Positions 44,062 through 54,850 of a stretch of DNA of 64,000 nt are shown here, piece by piece. The position numbers and the translations under genes are program-made. The notes below the pieces were generated by a model. It was given only the letters and a program-made list of their open reading frames with translations, was not told the DNA's origin and ran no database searches. This DNA comes from Callorhinus ursinus (lineage: Eukaryota > Chordata > Mammalia > Carnivora > Otariidae): contig NW_020313044.1 in the NCBI RefSeq assembly GCF_003265705.1, positions 6,729,012-6,793,011 on the forward strand. Direction: 5' to 3'. Within the stretch, counting starts at the first letter, position 1. Each line of letters begins with the position of its first letter.

Positions 44062-46425
44062 ACCAGGGAAAAACTGGAAGGAGAAAGGAGAAGCCGATGA
44101 AATGGGAGTGGACTTAAAATGGAGAGTTTCTGTGTTTCACACTCTTCTCACCCGCTTCTCCATGCTGATCAAGTAGCACATGGTGGTTCATTTCTGAATG
44201 TATTCAGACCTTTCAGAATGGGTCCCCATCATTTCCTTGTAATGGACATACAAGTTTTATGCACTTTTCAGCACCATTGCAGGTGTGAAAAGCTGGTGAG
44301 GAGACCAAGGGAAGGCATCAGCACTGGAGAGAGGAGGAAGGCGGGAACGAAGATTGGCTAGCCCATGCTTGAAATCCCTTCCCTGCTGTCCTGACTGAAC
44401 ATGTGTAGGAAACAGGAGCACTGGCTGCATTACTTCTGAATACACAACTGCCTCGTGGTAAAGTGTTCAACGCAGATGTAGTTCCAAGTAACTTTAAGAT
44501 AAAACTCTACTTGGAATATAAATCTTCCAGTGTATAGTACCCACTTTGCTCTCATCTTAAGACAAAATCTACTGAACATAATATAACTTTTTCTGATGAC
44601 TCAGGATAAGTTTGACTTACTGAATAATTCTTTTGGCCTTACTAATATTTGTCATACTGTTTATTTAAAGTGTAGAGACTAAACGCTACTAAGCTAATGG
44701 ACTTTTATGCTAATTGTGGCCAATTTCTAGGATTATATTTCTGTCTTCCAGCTTTTGCTTTTAAATGATGGTCACTTGACTACTCTTTAAAGTTTCAGGA
44801 TGTGTAAATAAATAATCAGGTATATAAAATAAGATGAAGTAAGAGTCAATATAATTGTAAGATGAACCTTTCATGAACACATGTATACATTTTGTGGTGT
44901 CTGTTTTGCCTGTTTAGAGGCTCATTCCCTTTTGGAGTCATTGCTGGAAGCCTGACACTCGGATAAGTGAGGCATTAGAATTTTTGTTATGGCTGATGGG
45001 GATGATGTTTGCAGCTGGGAATAAACAATCAGCAAACTTATGAATCATGATTCTCTTCACACTTGATGGTGAAATAATACTATTTGAGCTTAAAATTATT
45101 TGCCTTGATTATAGCTGTCACTAAAGGGAAATGTTGATTGAGGGTATAACCTTTCAATAAAATGTAAGGTAAAATATAAGGTGCAGAAATTCAGAAAAGT
45201 ATTTTCATTTACTCATAGGTACTGAGGACTTCAGTGAAGAGGATATATTGCACAATATCCACTAACCTTGATAACAAAAATGTAATCAGGAACATGACCT
45301 ATGTATTTGTTGTTTTTCCATATTTACTTTTAAGTAGTTGTCAGTAATATTCTTGGAATCAAGCCATAGGGATTTGTTTTTTGTTTCCTTCACATCCACT
45401 TCTACTTCTTCTGGGTGTATCTCCCTTTTCTTGTTTGGAATATTACTCCACTTTCACTGATGATCAGTGGAATGGACCAAATAGCATCATGCTCTTTCCA
45501 TCTGAAATCACTGTTTCCTCTAGACATCTGCTTTATGCCACTCCATCAATATAGAATGATTTTTCTCTGCTTCCCATTCTCACAATGGAAAATATGGCCA
45601 CCATATGTTGCCAAGTTCATGTATTACTTATCCAGTTGCTCAGAAGTGACAGAATCAACTCTTGACCCCAGTCCCAAATTTGTAAGAGTGTATATGTCTG
45701 CCTCTGAAACACTCACCTGTATTATGAGTAGTGCTCAGTGCTGCACAGAAATGTTGCTAACACTCAAATCATATAAGGGTATTTTTTTTTAAAAAAGGCT
45801 AAAGTTGCTTTTCAAAAGTTTCACATGCCATCTGTTCATCATTAAAAATATTGGTGCTCAACAGTGAGACTGCACTTTCTAGTAATCATTGTTTGGGATT
45901 TTAAAGATTGTTCTTATAATGTTTTCACAGCATGTAGCTGTTACTGAGAGACAGTACCTTTAGAAATGTGTATAGACAGAAGGGGAGAAAATGTACACAT
46001 CTACTGGATTGGCAGAAAGACTCAGTTAAGAGCAGCATTTATTAATCTCTTCTCTTAATCTCTTCTCTTCTGAAGACCTGAATAGCTGTTGACTTTCCTT
46101 CTCAGTTGATTGTAAAAGACCCTATGTAGTAAATTGAGTGTGTGTCTAGGGTGGGTACCTCCTATATTCTGAATGGCCATTCTACCACTGAAGCATCCCA
46201 GTTGCACCGGTAACCAATCCCAGAAAACCCCAAATACCTTTGTGAAATTAGTGGCAAGAGGTGTTTCTTGAGCATATATTTCCAGAGATTTCTAGGCATT
46301 GTAAAAGACTGGTAACTGGGGACTTGAGATTGGTACATTTCTTAGTGTTCTTAGCTCATTATTGACCACTCTGTGGTAGTACAGTGGTACTAAGGTCACA
46401 TTTGTTCTCTTTCATTTACACAACT
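44062..46425. other. No gene or assignable repeat
   Basis: 2.4 kb. The longest frame (45415-45792, +) has no recognisable domain, no splice or start context and no poly-A. 45365-45790 may be an unrecognised old repeat. Confidence 0.35.
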
Positions 46426-46505
46426 TACTTTGAACTTTGTGTTTGTTCATATTATTGTGTAGTTCATTGTAAGTGCTCAATATACATTTACTAAATGAAT
46501 GAATA
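46426..46505 (+). repeat. L2 3' terminus (sense)
   Basis: 'tgtaagtgctcaatatacat' and 'ttactaaatgaatgaat' match the L2 end. Confidence 0.6.
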
Positions 46506-46546
46506 TGTGTGTTTGCAAAGGACATAGGAAGATATCCTCATTTTTT

Positions 46547-46982
46547 TTTAAAGATTTTTTTTTAAATGTTGCCGGCAAAGCAGCTTAGGTTTTATTTTTA
46601 TTTATTTTTTAAAGATCTCATCTATTTATTTGACAGAGAGAGACACAGCGAGAGAGGGAACACAAGCAGGGGGAGTGAGAGAGGGCGAAGCAGGCTTCCC
46701 GCTGAGCAGGGAGCCCGAGGGGCTCGATCCCAGGACCCGGGGACCACGACCTGAGCCAAAGGCAGACACTCAACGACTGAGCCACCCAGATTGTTTATTT
46801 ATTTATTTATTTATTTGAAAGAGAGAGACAGCGAGAGAGGGAACACAAGCAGAGGGAGTGGGAGAGGGAGAAGCAGGCTTCCTGCAGAGCAGGGAGACCA
46901 ATGCGGGGCTCGATCCCAGGACGCTGGGATCAAGACATGAGCTGAAGGCAGATGCTTGACGACTGAGCCACCCAGACGCCCC
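46547..46982 (-). mobile_element. Composite of two Can-SINEs with one outer TSD
   Basis: Outer TSD agatatcctcatttttt at 46530-46546 and 46983-46999, perfect. On the minus strand: SINE A from 46982 to a (TTTA)n-complement tail ending about 46794; SINE B, lacking its first 7 or so bases, from about 46790 to 46616; its A-rich tail; 27 bp of non-SINE sequence (46564-46590); and a terminal A-rich run. It is either a dimeric transcript with 3' flank retrotransposed once, or SINE B inserted in the tail of SINE A. Confidence 0.8.
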
Positions 46983-46999
46983 AGATATCCTCATTTTTT

Positions 47000-47274
47000 A
47001 ATATCTCCTAGATTTATTAGTTTAATGTGGTACTTATAAGAGATATTCAGTTATTACATAGTGGATGGGAGAAGAAAGGAATGACAATAGACACGTTCTA
47101 AAATGTTTTTGAAACTTTATTTGGGGAAGAAAAAACCCCCACCATTCCTCATAGAATTAGAACTAATCATGGAAGCTCAGATTGCATCCAGATGACTTAA
47201 TGCACATGAGAGTGCTTGGTAAACTGTAAAGGGGTATTCTTGTTATCACAAAAGACAACCCCAGGCTCACCAGA
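47000..47274. other. No gene or assignable repeat
   Basis: Nothing recognised. Confidence 0.4.
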
Positions 47275-47515
47275 TTAAGATAGTTTACATCTGTAAAGCC
47301 CTTTACCAACTGCAAAGCTTTCATTTATAGTATCCTTATCAGTTTTTTCAACAACCTCATGAGGGAGCTATTTTGCTATCTCCATCCTGCAGATGAAGAA
47401 ACAGGTTCATTGAGAGAAGATAATTAATTGGTTTGAGATCACATACTTAGTAGTGAAGTCAGGGTTCAAGCTCTGTTTTCTGAATCTAAGTCTGAACTCC
47501 TTCCTCCACACTAGA
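47275..47515 (-). repeat. MIR (antisense), near full length
   Basis: 'acatctgtaaagccctttac', 'cctgcagatgaagaaacagg', 'gtttgagatcacatacttag', 'gtcagggttcaagctctgtt' follow antisense MIR. Confidence 0.75.
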
Positions 47516-47874
47516 ACAAATACCTCAGGGTGATACCCTTCTGTTTTAGTGAGTAAAGATGCTTCTTACCCCTTCAAAGTATAAAGAATTGGTTACTCTT
47601 TGCTTTGTTGAAAAGGAAATCAAGGAACTTACAGGTTTTGGAGTTGTGCATAAGCCACAAGGTAGGCACAGAGTCTCTAGGCAGAGCAAAGGGAGTGTGA
47701 GAACATCTGTCACTCACATAAATGACTTTGTAGGTGTCGCTCTCAAAGTGGATCTTTGCTCCTTGAGATATGATCCGCAAAGAGCTTTGCCACCAAGTGG
47801 ACATTTCAGTCCAGCCTATAAGGGATAGGTACTTTAGCAACAACCCTATATATTAGGAATTTATTAGTGACCCC
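47516..47874. other. No gene or assignable repeat
   Basis: Overlapping 89-codon frames on both strands (47559-47843) mirror each other and show no domain. Confidence 0.4.
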
Positions 47875-47990
47875 TCCCATTTAATTAACCAGTCAGCAAT
47901 TCTGATATGAGAGAGGTTTAACAATTGGTCTAAGGACACAGCGCTAGCAAAGCTGGCATTTCTACTCACTCCATTACTTTTTCCCACCCT
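47875..47990 (-). repeat. MIR-like (antisense)
   Basis: 'gagaggtttaacaattggtc', 'taaggacacagcgctagcaa', 'agctggcatttctactcact' follow antisense MIR. Confidence 0.55.
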
Positions 47991-48083
47991 TTTAAGCTCA
48001 AATATTATATAGACCACATCATCTATTATAATCAGAATAAAAGCCAAATTTTAAGAAAGAGCTTTTAAAATAAATGAACTTCT

Positions 48084-48278
48084 GGGGCGCCTGGGTGGCT
48101 CAGTTGGTTAAGTGGCTGCCTTCAGCTCAGGTCATGATCCCAGGGTCCTGGGATCGAGCCCCACATCGGGCTTCCTGCTCAGTGGAGAGCCTGTTTCACC
48201 CTCTCCCTCTGCCTACTGCTCTGCCTACTTGTGATCTCTCTTTATCTCTCTGTCAAATAAATTAATTTAAAAAAAATC
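48084..48278 (+). mobile_element. Can-SINE with TSD
   Basis: 'ggggcgcctgggtggctcag' head, B-box-like gggatcgagcccc, 'gggcttcctgctcagtggag', CT tract, 'caaataaattaatttaaaaa' tail. Perfect 19-bp TSD ttaaaataaatgaacttct at 48065-48083 and 48279-48297. A young copy. Confidence 0.97.
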
Positions 48279-48297
48279 TTAAAATAAATGAACTTCT

Positions 48298-48645
48298 TTT
48301 CTATTATTGTTTTCCTCTCATTACTAATTTTCACCTTTTACTTTATTAATTCACTCTGAATGTTGTCTTGGATTTAATACATGCTCTTGAGATTTTTATC
48401 CTCAACTTTAGGCCTATTTGAGAGTTGGATACCGTAGAAGAGCCCGAGGAGGCAACTTCCATTTTAACCCCAGAGCTCTAATTCATGCAGTTTCAGCTGT
48501 CTGTGCACACCATACCAAGGTCTCTATTTACATTTTCAGCCTTCGTAATTTAGAGTAGAATGAAGTTATTTCTAGACTTTTATTTGGCCTGTTACACTAT
48601 CTCTTCTTCCTAGCCATGCTGTGAGGCAACAACCTAGGGAAAAAT
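48298..48645. other. No gene or assignable repeat
   Basis: Nothing recognised. Confidence 0.4.
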
Positions 48646-48647
48646 AT

Positions 48648-48785
48648 TTATTCATTCAACAAATAATTGCTGAACACCTACTATGTTTGGGGTTCATTGG
48701 TCAAGATAGAACCCCACTGATGAACTAAACAAAGACCTTATTCTCATAAAATTTTCATTCTGGTAGATATAATAGATAAAAAAAA
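48648..48785 (-). repeat. L2 3' end (antisense)
   Basis: 'tattcattcaacaaataatt', 'gctgaacacctactatgttt' and 'ataaaattttcattctggta' match antisense L2 at its terminus. Confidence 0.7.
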
Positions 48786-48786
48786 T

Positions 48787-48842
48787 ATGTGTGTGTGTAT
48801 GAGTGTGTGTGTGTGTGTGTGTGTGTATGTGCATGTTTGTGA
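48787..48842 (+). repeat. (TG)n microsatellite
   Basis: TG units with a few TA/GA/CA interruptions; the longest pure run is about 10 units. Confidence 0.95.
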
Positions 48843-50155
48843 GTATATGAGGGGTAGAAATGCCACAGAGAAAAATAAAGCTAGTTCAAAGAGTGATAAG
48901 CAATAATGGATATATGCAGGTATTCCATACATGGTAGTCATGGAGGACCTCTCTGAGGGTAGCTTCCTTCCCACCTTCCCAACAGGCAGATTCCCTCTGG
49001 GGTTGCCTATTGCAACAGACTAAGTGGGTTACAGGGTAGATGGACATTTTCTGCTCTGTGAGCAAGTAATTGCAAATAAATGATTGCTAGAGGCAGACAT
49101 CATCAAGTTAGGGACAGCCAGGAGAATTATAAAAAATATATATTGGGTGTGAAGTATAGGCATGCTGATAAAAATTCTCTTGGTTGTATCAAGCTGCCCT
49201 TTCTGTTGGTTATGAAGGTTTTAGGTTCAGAAGTGATTTGATCCTTTCCTTGCTTGTGAGAAAGAATAGTTTCTCTTTCTTCCAAAGGTCTTGGTTATTG
49301 CTGGAGCAATGACCTAATTAAAATTAGATTCTAGCTTGTAGACTCTCTCTGAATGTGCACTATCTTCTACAGAGCCTCTCGAGGATATTCATTACCTAAT
49401 CTCATATTTAAAAAATTCTTTTGTCCAGACTAAAGAGTCTTATCATTTATCTCCAAGCAAGTGGCTATACATATTTAATATTTTATGCAGCTCTTTTATA
49501 TGCATGTGAATGGAATTATAGACAATCTATTTAGCACCTTTTCTGTGTGTGTGATAAGTTATCATGGTTATGTGCCCAGTCAGGTGGATTTCTTTGTTTC
49601 TGGTTCAGGCCTACCTAACGGTGATTTTAGATCTCTTTTTGAGAACACGGAGAAGAATGCACTGGGGGCACCCTGTGGTAGGCACTGGAAATGGGAATGT
49701 GTTCAAAGGAAAAAGGGGAAGGTTGGATTTGGAATCCATGGGGAGAGGGAGAGAGGGAGATAGGGTCTAGATCTAGTTGGTGTTGGAAGGGCCTGTGCTT
49801 GGGAATTGGGAGTGGAGCTCAATTGTACAGGAGCTGAAAATTCAGTCATTACATCATTAAACAAATTCATGAGAAGAACTCAAACAGGCTATAACAGTAT
49901 TTTTCTCAAACCAGGATCAAGTTGATTCATCACACCTGGGACACAATTGTGACATTTCTCATCCTCCTTTCCCTTTTTCCATTCCTTTCGTGTTTCTTCC
50001 TCTTGTTCCAAGGTGGTCAATGCCTTTGTGAGCCTCCTCCCACCCCCACTCCCAACAATTACTGCTCACTCACTTCTTGCCTCTTTCTTCTCCAGTGGGA
50101 TTCCACTCAGGCCTACTTTGCACTTCTACTGTGCTCCTTGCTCCCATTAAAACAT
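48843..50155. other. No gene or assignable repeat
   Basis: Two overlapping + frames (49485-49770) have no support. A C-rich short run lies at 50034-50052. Confidence 0.4.
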
Positions 50156-50258
50156 AGGCCTATCCTCTTGACGATTCCAGCTAACCTGGTATATTGCATC
50201 ATGCACAGCCTCTGGCATATGGTAAGTGCTCAAAATATATTTCTTGAATAAATGTGGT
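50156..50258 (+). repeat. L2 3' end (sense)
   Basis: 'gcatcatgcacagcctctgg', 'catatggtaagtgctcaaaa' and 'tatatttcttgaataaatg' match the L2 end. Confidence 0.6.
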
Positions 50259-50625
50259 CATAGCTTAATATGTAACCCCTACCAAATACCAGAGGTATTT
50301 CATAAAGACTTCTTAGAAATATTCCTTGGCATGATCTAAAGGTAAAACTTTCAAAGTCCTTAGAGATATCAAGGAGAGACATATTTATAAAGTTGAACCC
50401 TTAATGAAGTTCTTCTTTTGCCCAACCAATTCCTTTGGGCACAGATTCTGAAATGCTTAGTGAGACTGAAGGTCATTCTCTGCCTATCTATACAGAATGT
50501 GGCCCAGGTGTTATATTAATAATTTTCCTTTCATTAACACTGTCCCACATGAATACTTCTAAGGCTGACCTTCTTGAATCAAGAGACAGGATGGCATGTG
50601 CAAAGTGAAGCAGATGTACAGTGAG
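50259..50625. other. No gene or assignable repeat
   Basis: Nothing recognised. Confidence 0.4.
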
Positions 50626-50627
50626 AA

Positions 50628-50785
50628 GTCTCTTAATTCACCTTCTGGTTCTGCCTCTTATACAAGCAGTATGATACTGGGCGGGTTTCTTCATTTCTCT
50701 TAGCTTCTATTATCTCGTTGTAAAATGGTAACTTCATTAACTGACCTACCTACTGTGGATTCAAAGGATCATTTGTCATACTGGA
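50628..50785 (+). repeat. MIR (sense)
   Basis: 'ttctggttctgcctcttata', 'agtatgatactgggcgggtt', 'tatctcgttgtaaaatggta', 'cctacctactgtggattcaa' follow sense MIR. Confidence 0.65.
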
Positions 50786-50944
50786 TGTGAATCTTCTGTA
50801 CAAATTCTGGAGTGTAGACAAAGATACAAAGGCATGTTTAATTCTAACATTTGTATTTTCACTTTAAATCCCAGATTAGTGGCTTTGTGCTACACATGTT
50901 TTAACTGATTTGTTGATTTTATTAGACATTAACAAAAGTGTGTC

Positions 50945-51640
50945 TAATTCATTTCTTCATGTGATAGTTGAGTGCTTACTGTATGGCGGGTAGTATGCTA
51001 AGTGCTATATCAGAGGTGAAAAAAAAACATACTTTCCCTTGGGGAATTTACAGAGGGGAAAGAGATATTAAATAAACATGTAAATAACTATATAGTTATA
51101 AACTTATAATTAAAAGCATGTTAATTGTTATAAAGAAGAAAGTAAGGTCTGTGAGAGAGATATGATAGAGAGTGAAAGCCTGATGTTGAAGGAATGAGTA
51201 GAAATAAGCTACGTTACAAGGAAATAGCAGAGAGAATAACGCATGGACAAAGCTTCATAAATTCAGGAAACTTAAAGAAGACCAATGTGGATATGAATGA
51301 GGTGGGTGATGGGAAGTGCTTTCACTGGATCAATAATGAGTAGAAGGAGAAAGTCATAGATATAGCCAGGGATGGGATCATACACAGCCTTGTAAACTCA
51401 TGGTTAAGATATTCGGTCTCATTGTAAGTTCAATGCAAAACGACTGAAGGATATTGAAGCGTGAGAATGATAAGACCAGAATATTTATCTTAAAAAACAA
51501 ACAGACAAACAAACAAAAAACTTCATGGTCTCTGGATGCTATGTGAATAGGTTAGAGATGGACCCGCAGTGGAAACAGGTAGACCGGTTAAGAGTTTTAT
51601 TGCAGTGGTTCCAGCTAGAAATGGGAGTGATTGTGGTTGT
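50945..51640 (-). repeat. Long L2-like old LINE (antisense)
   Basis: 'ttgagtgcttactgtatggc', 'agtatgctaagtgctatatc', 'acatgtaaataactatatag', 'tcatacacagccttgtaaac', 'attgcagtggttccagctag' follow an antisense L2-like element over about 700 bp, one of the longest old LINE pieces here. An (AAAC)n run lies at 51490-51519. Confidence 0.55.
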
Positions 51641-52449
51641 CACTGGTGCTGTTCACTGCATATTTCTACCTCTTCTTTTTCTGGGAATGCAGTAGGATTT
51701 CATTCCTTAATTCTTTTTTCAGGTATGAGCTCTTAAATCTTACTTTGATCAATGAAAATGAGGACTTGTGTCATTTCTGGACAGAAAGTTTAAGAACTAA
51801 TGTGTGAGTTTCTGTGTTTCCTCTCTTTCTCCTTTGATGTGCATGGAAATACATATCCACGTGGAGTTTTCATCCCTGTGAGCCCCTGAATGACAATGAT
51901 TAACAGTCTCACTGCTGACCAACACTAGATGTAGTGTAAGCAAAGTATATCTTGGTTGTATACTGAACCACTGAGATTTGGATGTTTGTTACTGAAGCAG
52001 AAAGTGTCCTGACTGATACGGTGCTTACACATAAACATACTAATTAGTTTTCACTTTTACAAATATGTTGATACTCCAGTGAATGACCCTTTTGAATTCT
52101 GTTGGTAGAACTATAGCTCATCTTTGTTGTACTTGTTTTTACATTGATTCAGAACACTGTTCTTGAAACATTAGTGAAATATATCAATATCCTGGTCTTT
52201 TAAGGAGTGCCATTAAGCGCTTTTGTAAATTTTTAGTTGTCTCCTTTTATTTATTTTCATTTATATGTCCTTCAAAACAGAATTACAAATGAACAGCCAA
52301 ACATATGGCAAGTCTGAATTCTTATATTCTTTAATTTGTGTTTTGAAGTGGTGGTGGATTAGTATGTTTCTGTAGGCAAATATTAAGACTCTGTGAAATA
52401 CTTTTGTATTCTTGTGTCATTCCTGCTCAGTCTAGGCAGCAAGCACAAG
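51641..52449. other. No gene; possible unassigned old repeat
   Basis: 51740-52020 ends 'gtttgttactgaagcagaaa' / 'gtcctgactgatacggtgc', wording typical of an old mammalian repeat end that I cannot assign. The rest is unique-looking. Confidence 0.35.
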
Positions 52450-52463
52450 AAATATCTGTTCTT

Positions 52464-52655
52464 GGACACCTGGGTGGCTCAGTCAGTTAGTTAAACGTCA
52501 GCCTTAGGCTCAGGTTATGATCTCGGGGTCCTAGGATCGAGCACGCTGTTGGGCTCCCTGCTCAGTGGGGAGTATGCTTCTCCCTCTACCTGCCCCTGCT
52601 CATGCTCTCTGTGTCTCTCTCTCTCAAATAAATAAATAAAATCTTAAAAAAAAAT
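52464..52655 (+). mobile_element. Can-SINE with TSD
   Basis: 'ggacacctgggtggctcagt' head with an extra 'tagt' ('cagtcagttagttaaacgtc'), 'gggctccctgctcagtgggg', CT tract and 'aaataaataaataaaatctt' tail. TSD aaatatctgttctt at 52450-52463 and 52656-52669, perfect. Confidence 0.95.
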
Positions 52656-52688
52656 AAATATCTGTTCTTAGGCTCCTGTGCCCATTCA

Positions 52689-52842
52689 GTGTGTTTGTGT
52701 GTGTGTGTACATATATATGTATGTGTATATATATATACACATACATATATACATACACATATATTTACGTATGCATATGTGTGTATAGAAATGTATATAA
52801 AATATATATATTTGGATATATTTAGATATGTGTATATGAAAA
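52689..52842. repeat. TG/TA/CA compound microsatellite with palindrome
   Basis: Runs of TG, then TA, then CA, with imperfect TA-rich continuation. 52712-52751 is a perfect 40-bp palindrome centred at 52731/52732. Open frames on both strands here are translations of the repeat. Confidence 0.95.
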
Positions 52843-53784
52843 CCAAGTTGGTTCTTCCTTGCCACCTGCATGCCTATTTCTTACCCACTCACTCACCCCT
52901 GCTATAGGAGAGAGTAGGCTGTGTATTTAAAGCATTGGCCCATTCCCTAGCAACCTGCGTTCTGGTGTTTAAATGGCTTGTAGGCTGCAGCAAGGACAGG
53001 AAGAGTTAATTGCTGGCTTTATTTTGTTGGGAGAGGCAGCTTTCATTTCACATTGATTTTCTGCATTCTCTGTGCCAATTTGTGACAGCTTGTTTCGCAG
53101 CCCCACATTTGTTTAAAGCTCTCTAACAGACTGATTCTATTTTTTTCCCATGATTTTTTTTTTTTTTTTTTTTTTTAACTTAGGAGAACATGGCTTTGCA
53201 CGTGGTTGGGAACCCAGATAAGCCTCTCTCTCTGGAGACCTTGATTGGCAGCTCCCCCTGTCGTGCAGATGTGAAATGAGGAAAACTAATTTTCCCATCG
53301 ACTTTCTAGTTTCTATTACTATCTGTCATTTCATATTGGTGCTCATTACAGCCATCTTCTTGCCAGATGGAAATCTGCCTACTCACTGGTGTCTATTTTC
53401 TGCCACTCATGGATCATGACAATGTCAGACAATATGTCAGTAAACTCCCTTCAATATCCTTTCTTGCACTGGATGGATTGGTGACATTGTGTAAAATGCT
53501 TGATATTGGCAGGCAACTACCTTCATGTTTTATGTGAATAAAGGAAAGGCAAGGCCAGAAAATCCAGGTTCCTTGAGGAAAATTGCCCATGATACCAGAA
53601 GAGGTAGATGGTATTGGCAAAACAAATGAATAATTTTGAAGCCATAGCTGTTCTCTGAAAACTGAACTAGAGTAACTAATGATCCCTGTGAACAACTAAA
53701 GCATTACAGTGTGCCCAGCTAATGTTGGAAGGTCCTGTACCTGAGATGACAAGTCACAGTTGGAAACCAGGCTTGGGTTAAAAC
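52843..53784. other. Unique block; possible conserved element or exon-like edge
   Basis: 52920-53420 shows no repeat similarity. A T22 run (53155-53176) followed by 'aacttag' makes a strong splice-acceptor-like sequence at about 53183. No clear donor or long frame follows: the frame from the next ATG is 29 codons. Confidence 0.25.
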
Positions 53785-53971
53785 CACTGTTTCTCAGAGT
53801 GCGGTCCTGGACCCAGAAGCATCAATATCACCTGGGAACCTGTTAGAAATGTGCATTTTGAGGTCCCACCCCAGTCCTAGTGAATCAGAATCTTTGGGAG
53901 TGGGACCCAGCAATCTGTGTCTTAAAAAGCCCTCCAGGTGATGCTGATGCTTGCTAACATGTGAGAAGCTG
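53785..53971 (+). mobile_element. MER5A-like hAT element, near full length
   Basis: 'cactgtttctcagagtgcgg' (terminal repeat like cagtggttctcaa), 'caatatcacctgggaacctg', 'aggtcccaccccagtcctag', 'cagcaatctgtgtcttaaaa', 'gtgatgctgatgcttgctaa', end 'tgagaagctg'. At about 187 bp it is close to the family length I remember. The 8-bp flanks match only at 5 of 8 positions, so the TSD is unproven. Confidence 0.75.
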
Positions 53972-54644
53972 ACTTAAACTTTAGCGGACAGTGGAGAATT
54001 GGTGCAACCATGGGAGTATTATGTAACTGAGTTGATAACCCAGATAGTTGTTCCAGTTATCAATTTCTTTTCTCATGTATAGCCATTGGGGAGGGGATAT
54101 TTCTGTATCTGTTATATTGAAGCAAATAACTGAAGAAATGTAATCAAAATGCCAGTTTACTTTTGATTTCCAAGCTTCCTTTAAAATTTATCCACTGAAG
54201 GAATGTCTTCCCTGCCTTGAGCAGAAAGCTCATGGGGAGGCCCTCTCAGGGTATTCTGAGGCAATAAAAATCTTATGGACATTTTAAGGGCAAATAGGTC
54301 TCAATGCAATTGCTAGGTTCTTTCTCCACTCCAGCTGGGCTGGCTGTAAGGTAACCTCTAGTAGGGTTCTTTATTCCTCACTCACACTCTCCTACTTTCA
54401 TCCTTCCATTCTGGCAGTTCCCTCCACAAAAGTCTCCCTGGTAGAGTACTAATGCCTTCCCAGGTAATCCTTTTGGGCACAATTTGAGCAGTTCCAGGCT
54501 GGCTTTGTCTTCCCAACATTGTCCTAATCTGGACCATGGGAAACCCTCAAACACCTTTGCCTAAGATCTGCACTCAAGGAGGCTGACCACACTTCTGCAG
54601 CCACTCTCCTGGCTCTGCTGCCCAAGATATCTGTCATCCTCTAG
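53972..54644. other. No gene or assignable repeat
   Basis: Nothing recognised. Confidence 0.4.
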
Positions 54645-54647
54645 ATA

Positions 54648-54850
54648 AGGTGCTAGTAAACTGTGGCCCATGGGCCAACTCTGGTTGCTGACTGTTTTTT
54701 AAATAAAGTTTTATTAGAACACAGCCACACCCATTCATTTATGTATAGTCAGTGGTTGCTTTTGCACTACGACATGGAAGAAACTGCATGGATTGTAAGC
54801 TTAAAATTTTTTCAATCTCTTTGCAGAGGAAGTTTTCCCACCCTGTTCTA
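54648..54850 (+). mobile_element. Old DNA-transposon-like MITE, family not fixed
   Basis: 'ctgtggcccatgggccaact', 'ctgactgttttttaaataaa', 'gttttattagaacacagcca', 'cacccattcatttatgtata', 'gcagaggaagttttcccacc' match a common mammalian repeat ('aataaagttttattggaacacagcca') of DNA-transposon type. Confidence 0.65.

Noticed and set aside
45415..45792. 125-codon + strand frame
   Set aside because: No recognisable domain, poly-A, start context or splice sites. Length is within chance for this much AT-rich DNA.
52689..52842. Microsatellite as a structured non-coding RNA
   Set aside because: The self-complementarity follows from the repeat composition; nothing suggests transcription.
52586..52907. 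Overlapping frames on both strands rich in Tyr/Ile/His/Thr
   Set aside because: Translations of the TG/TA/CA microsatellite.
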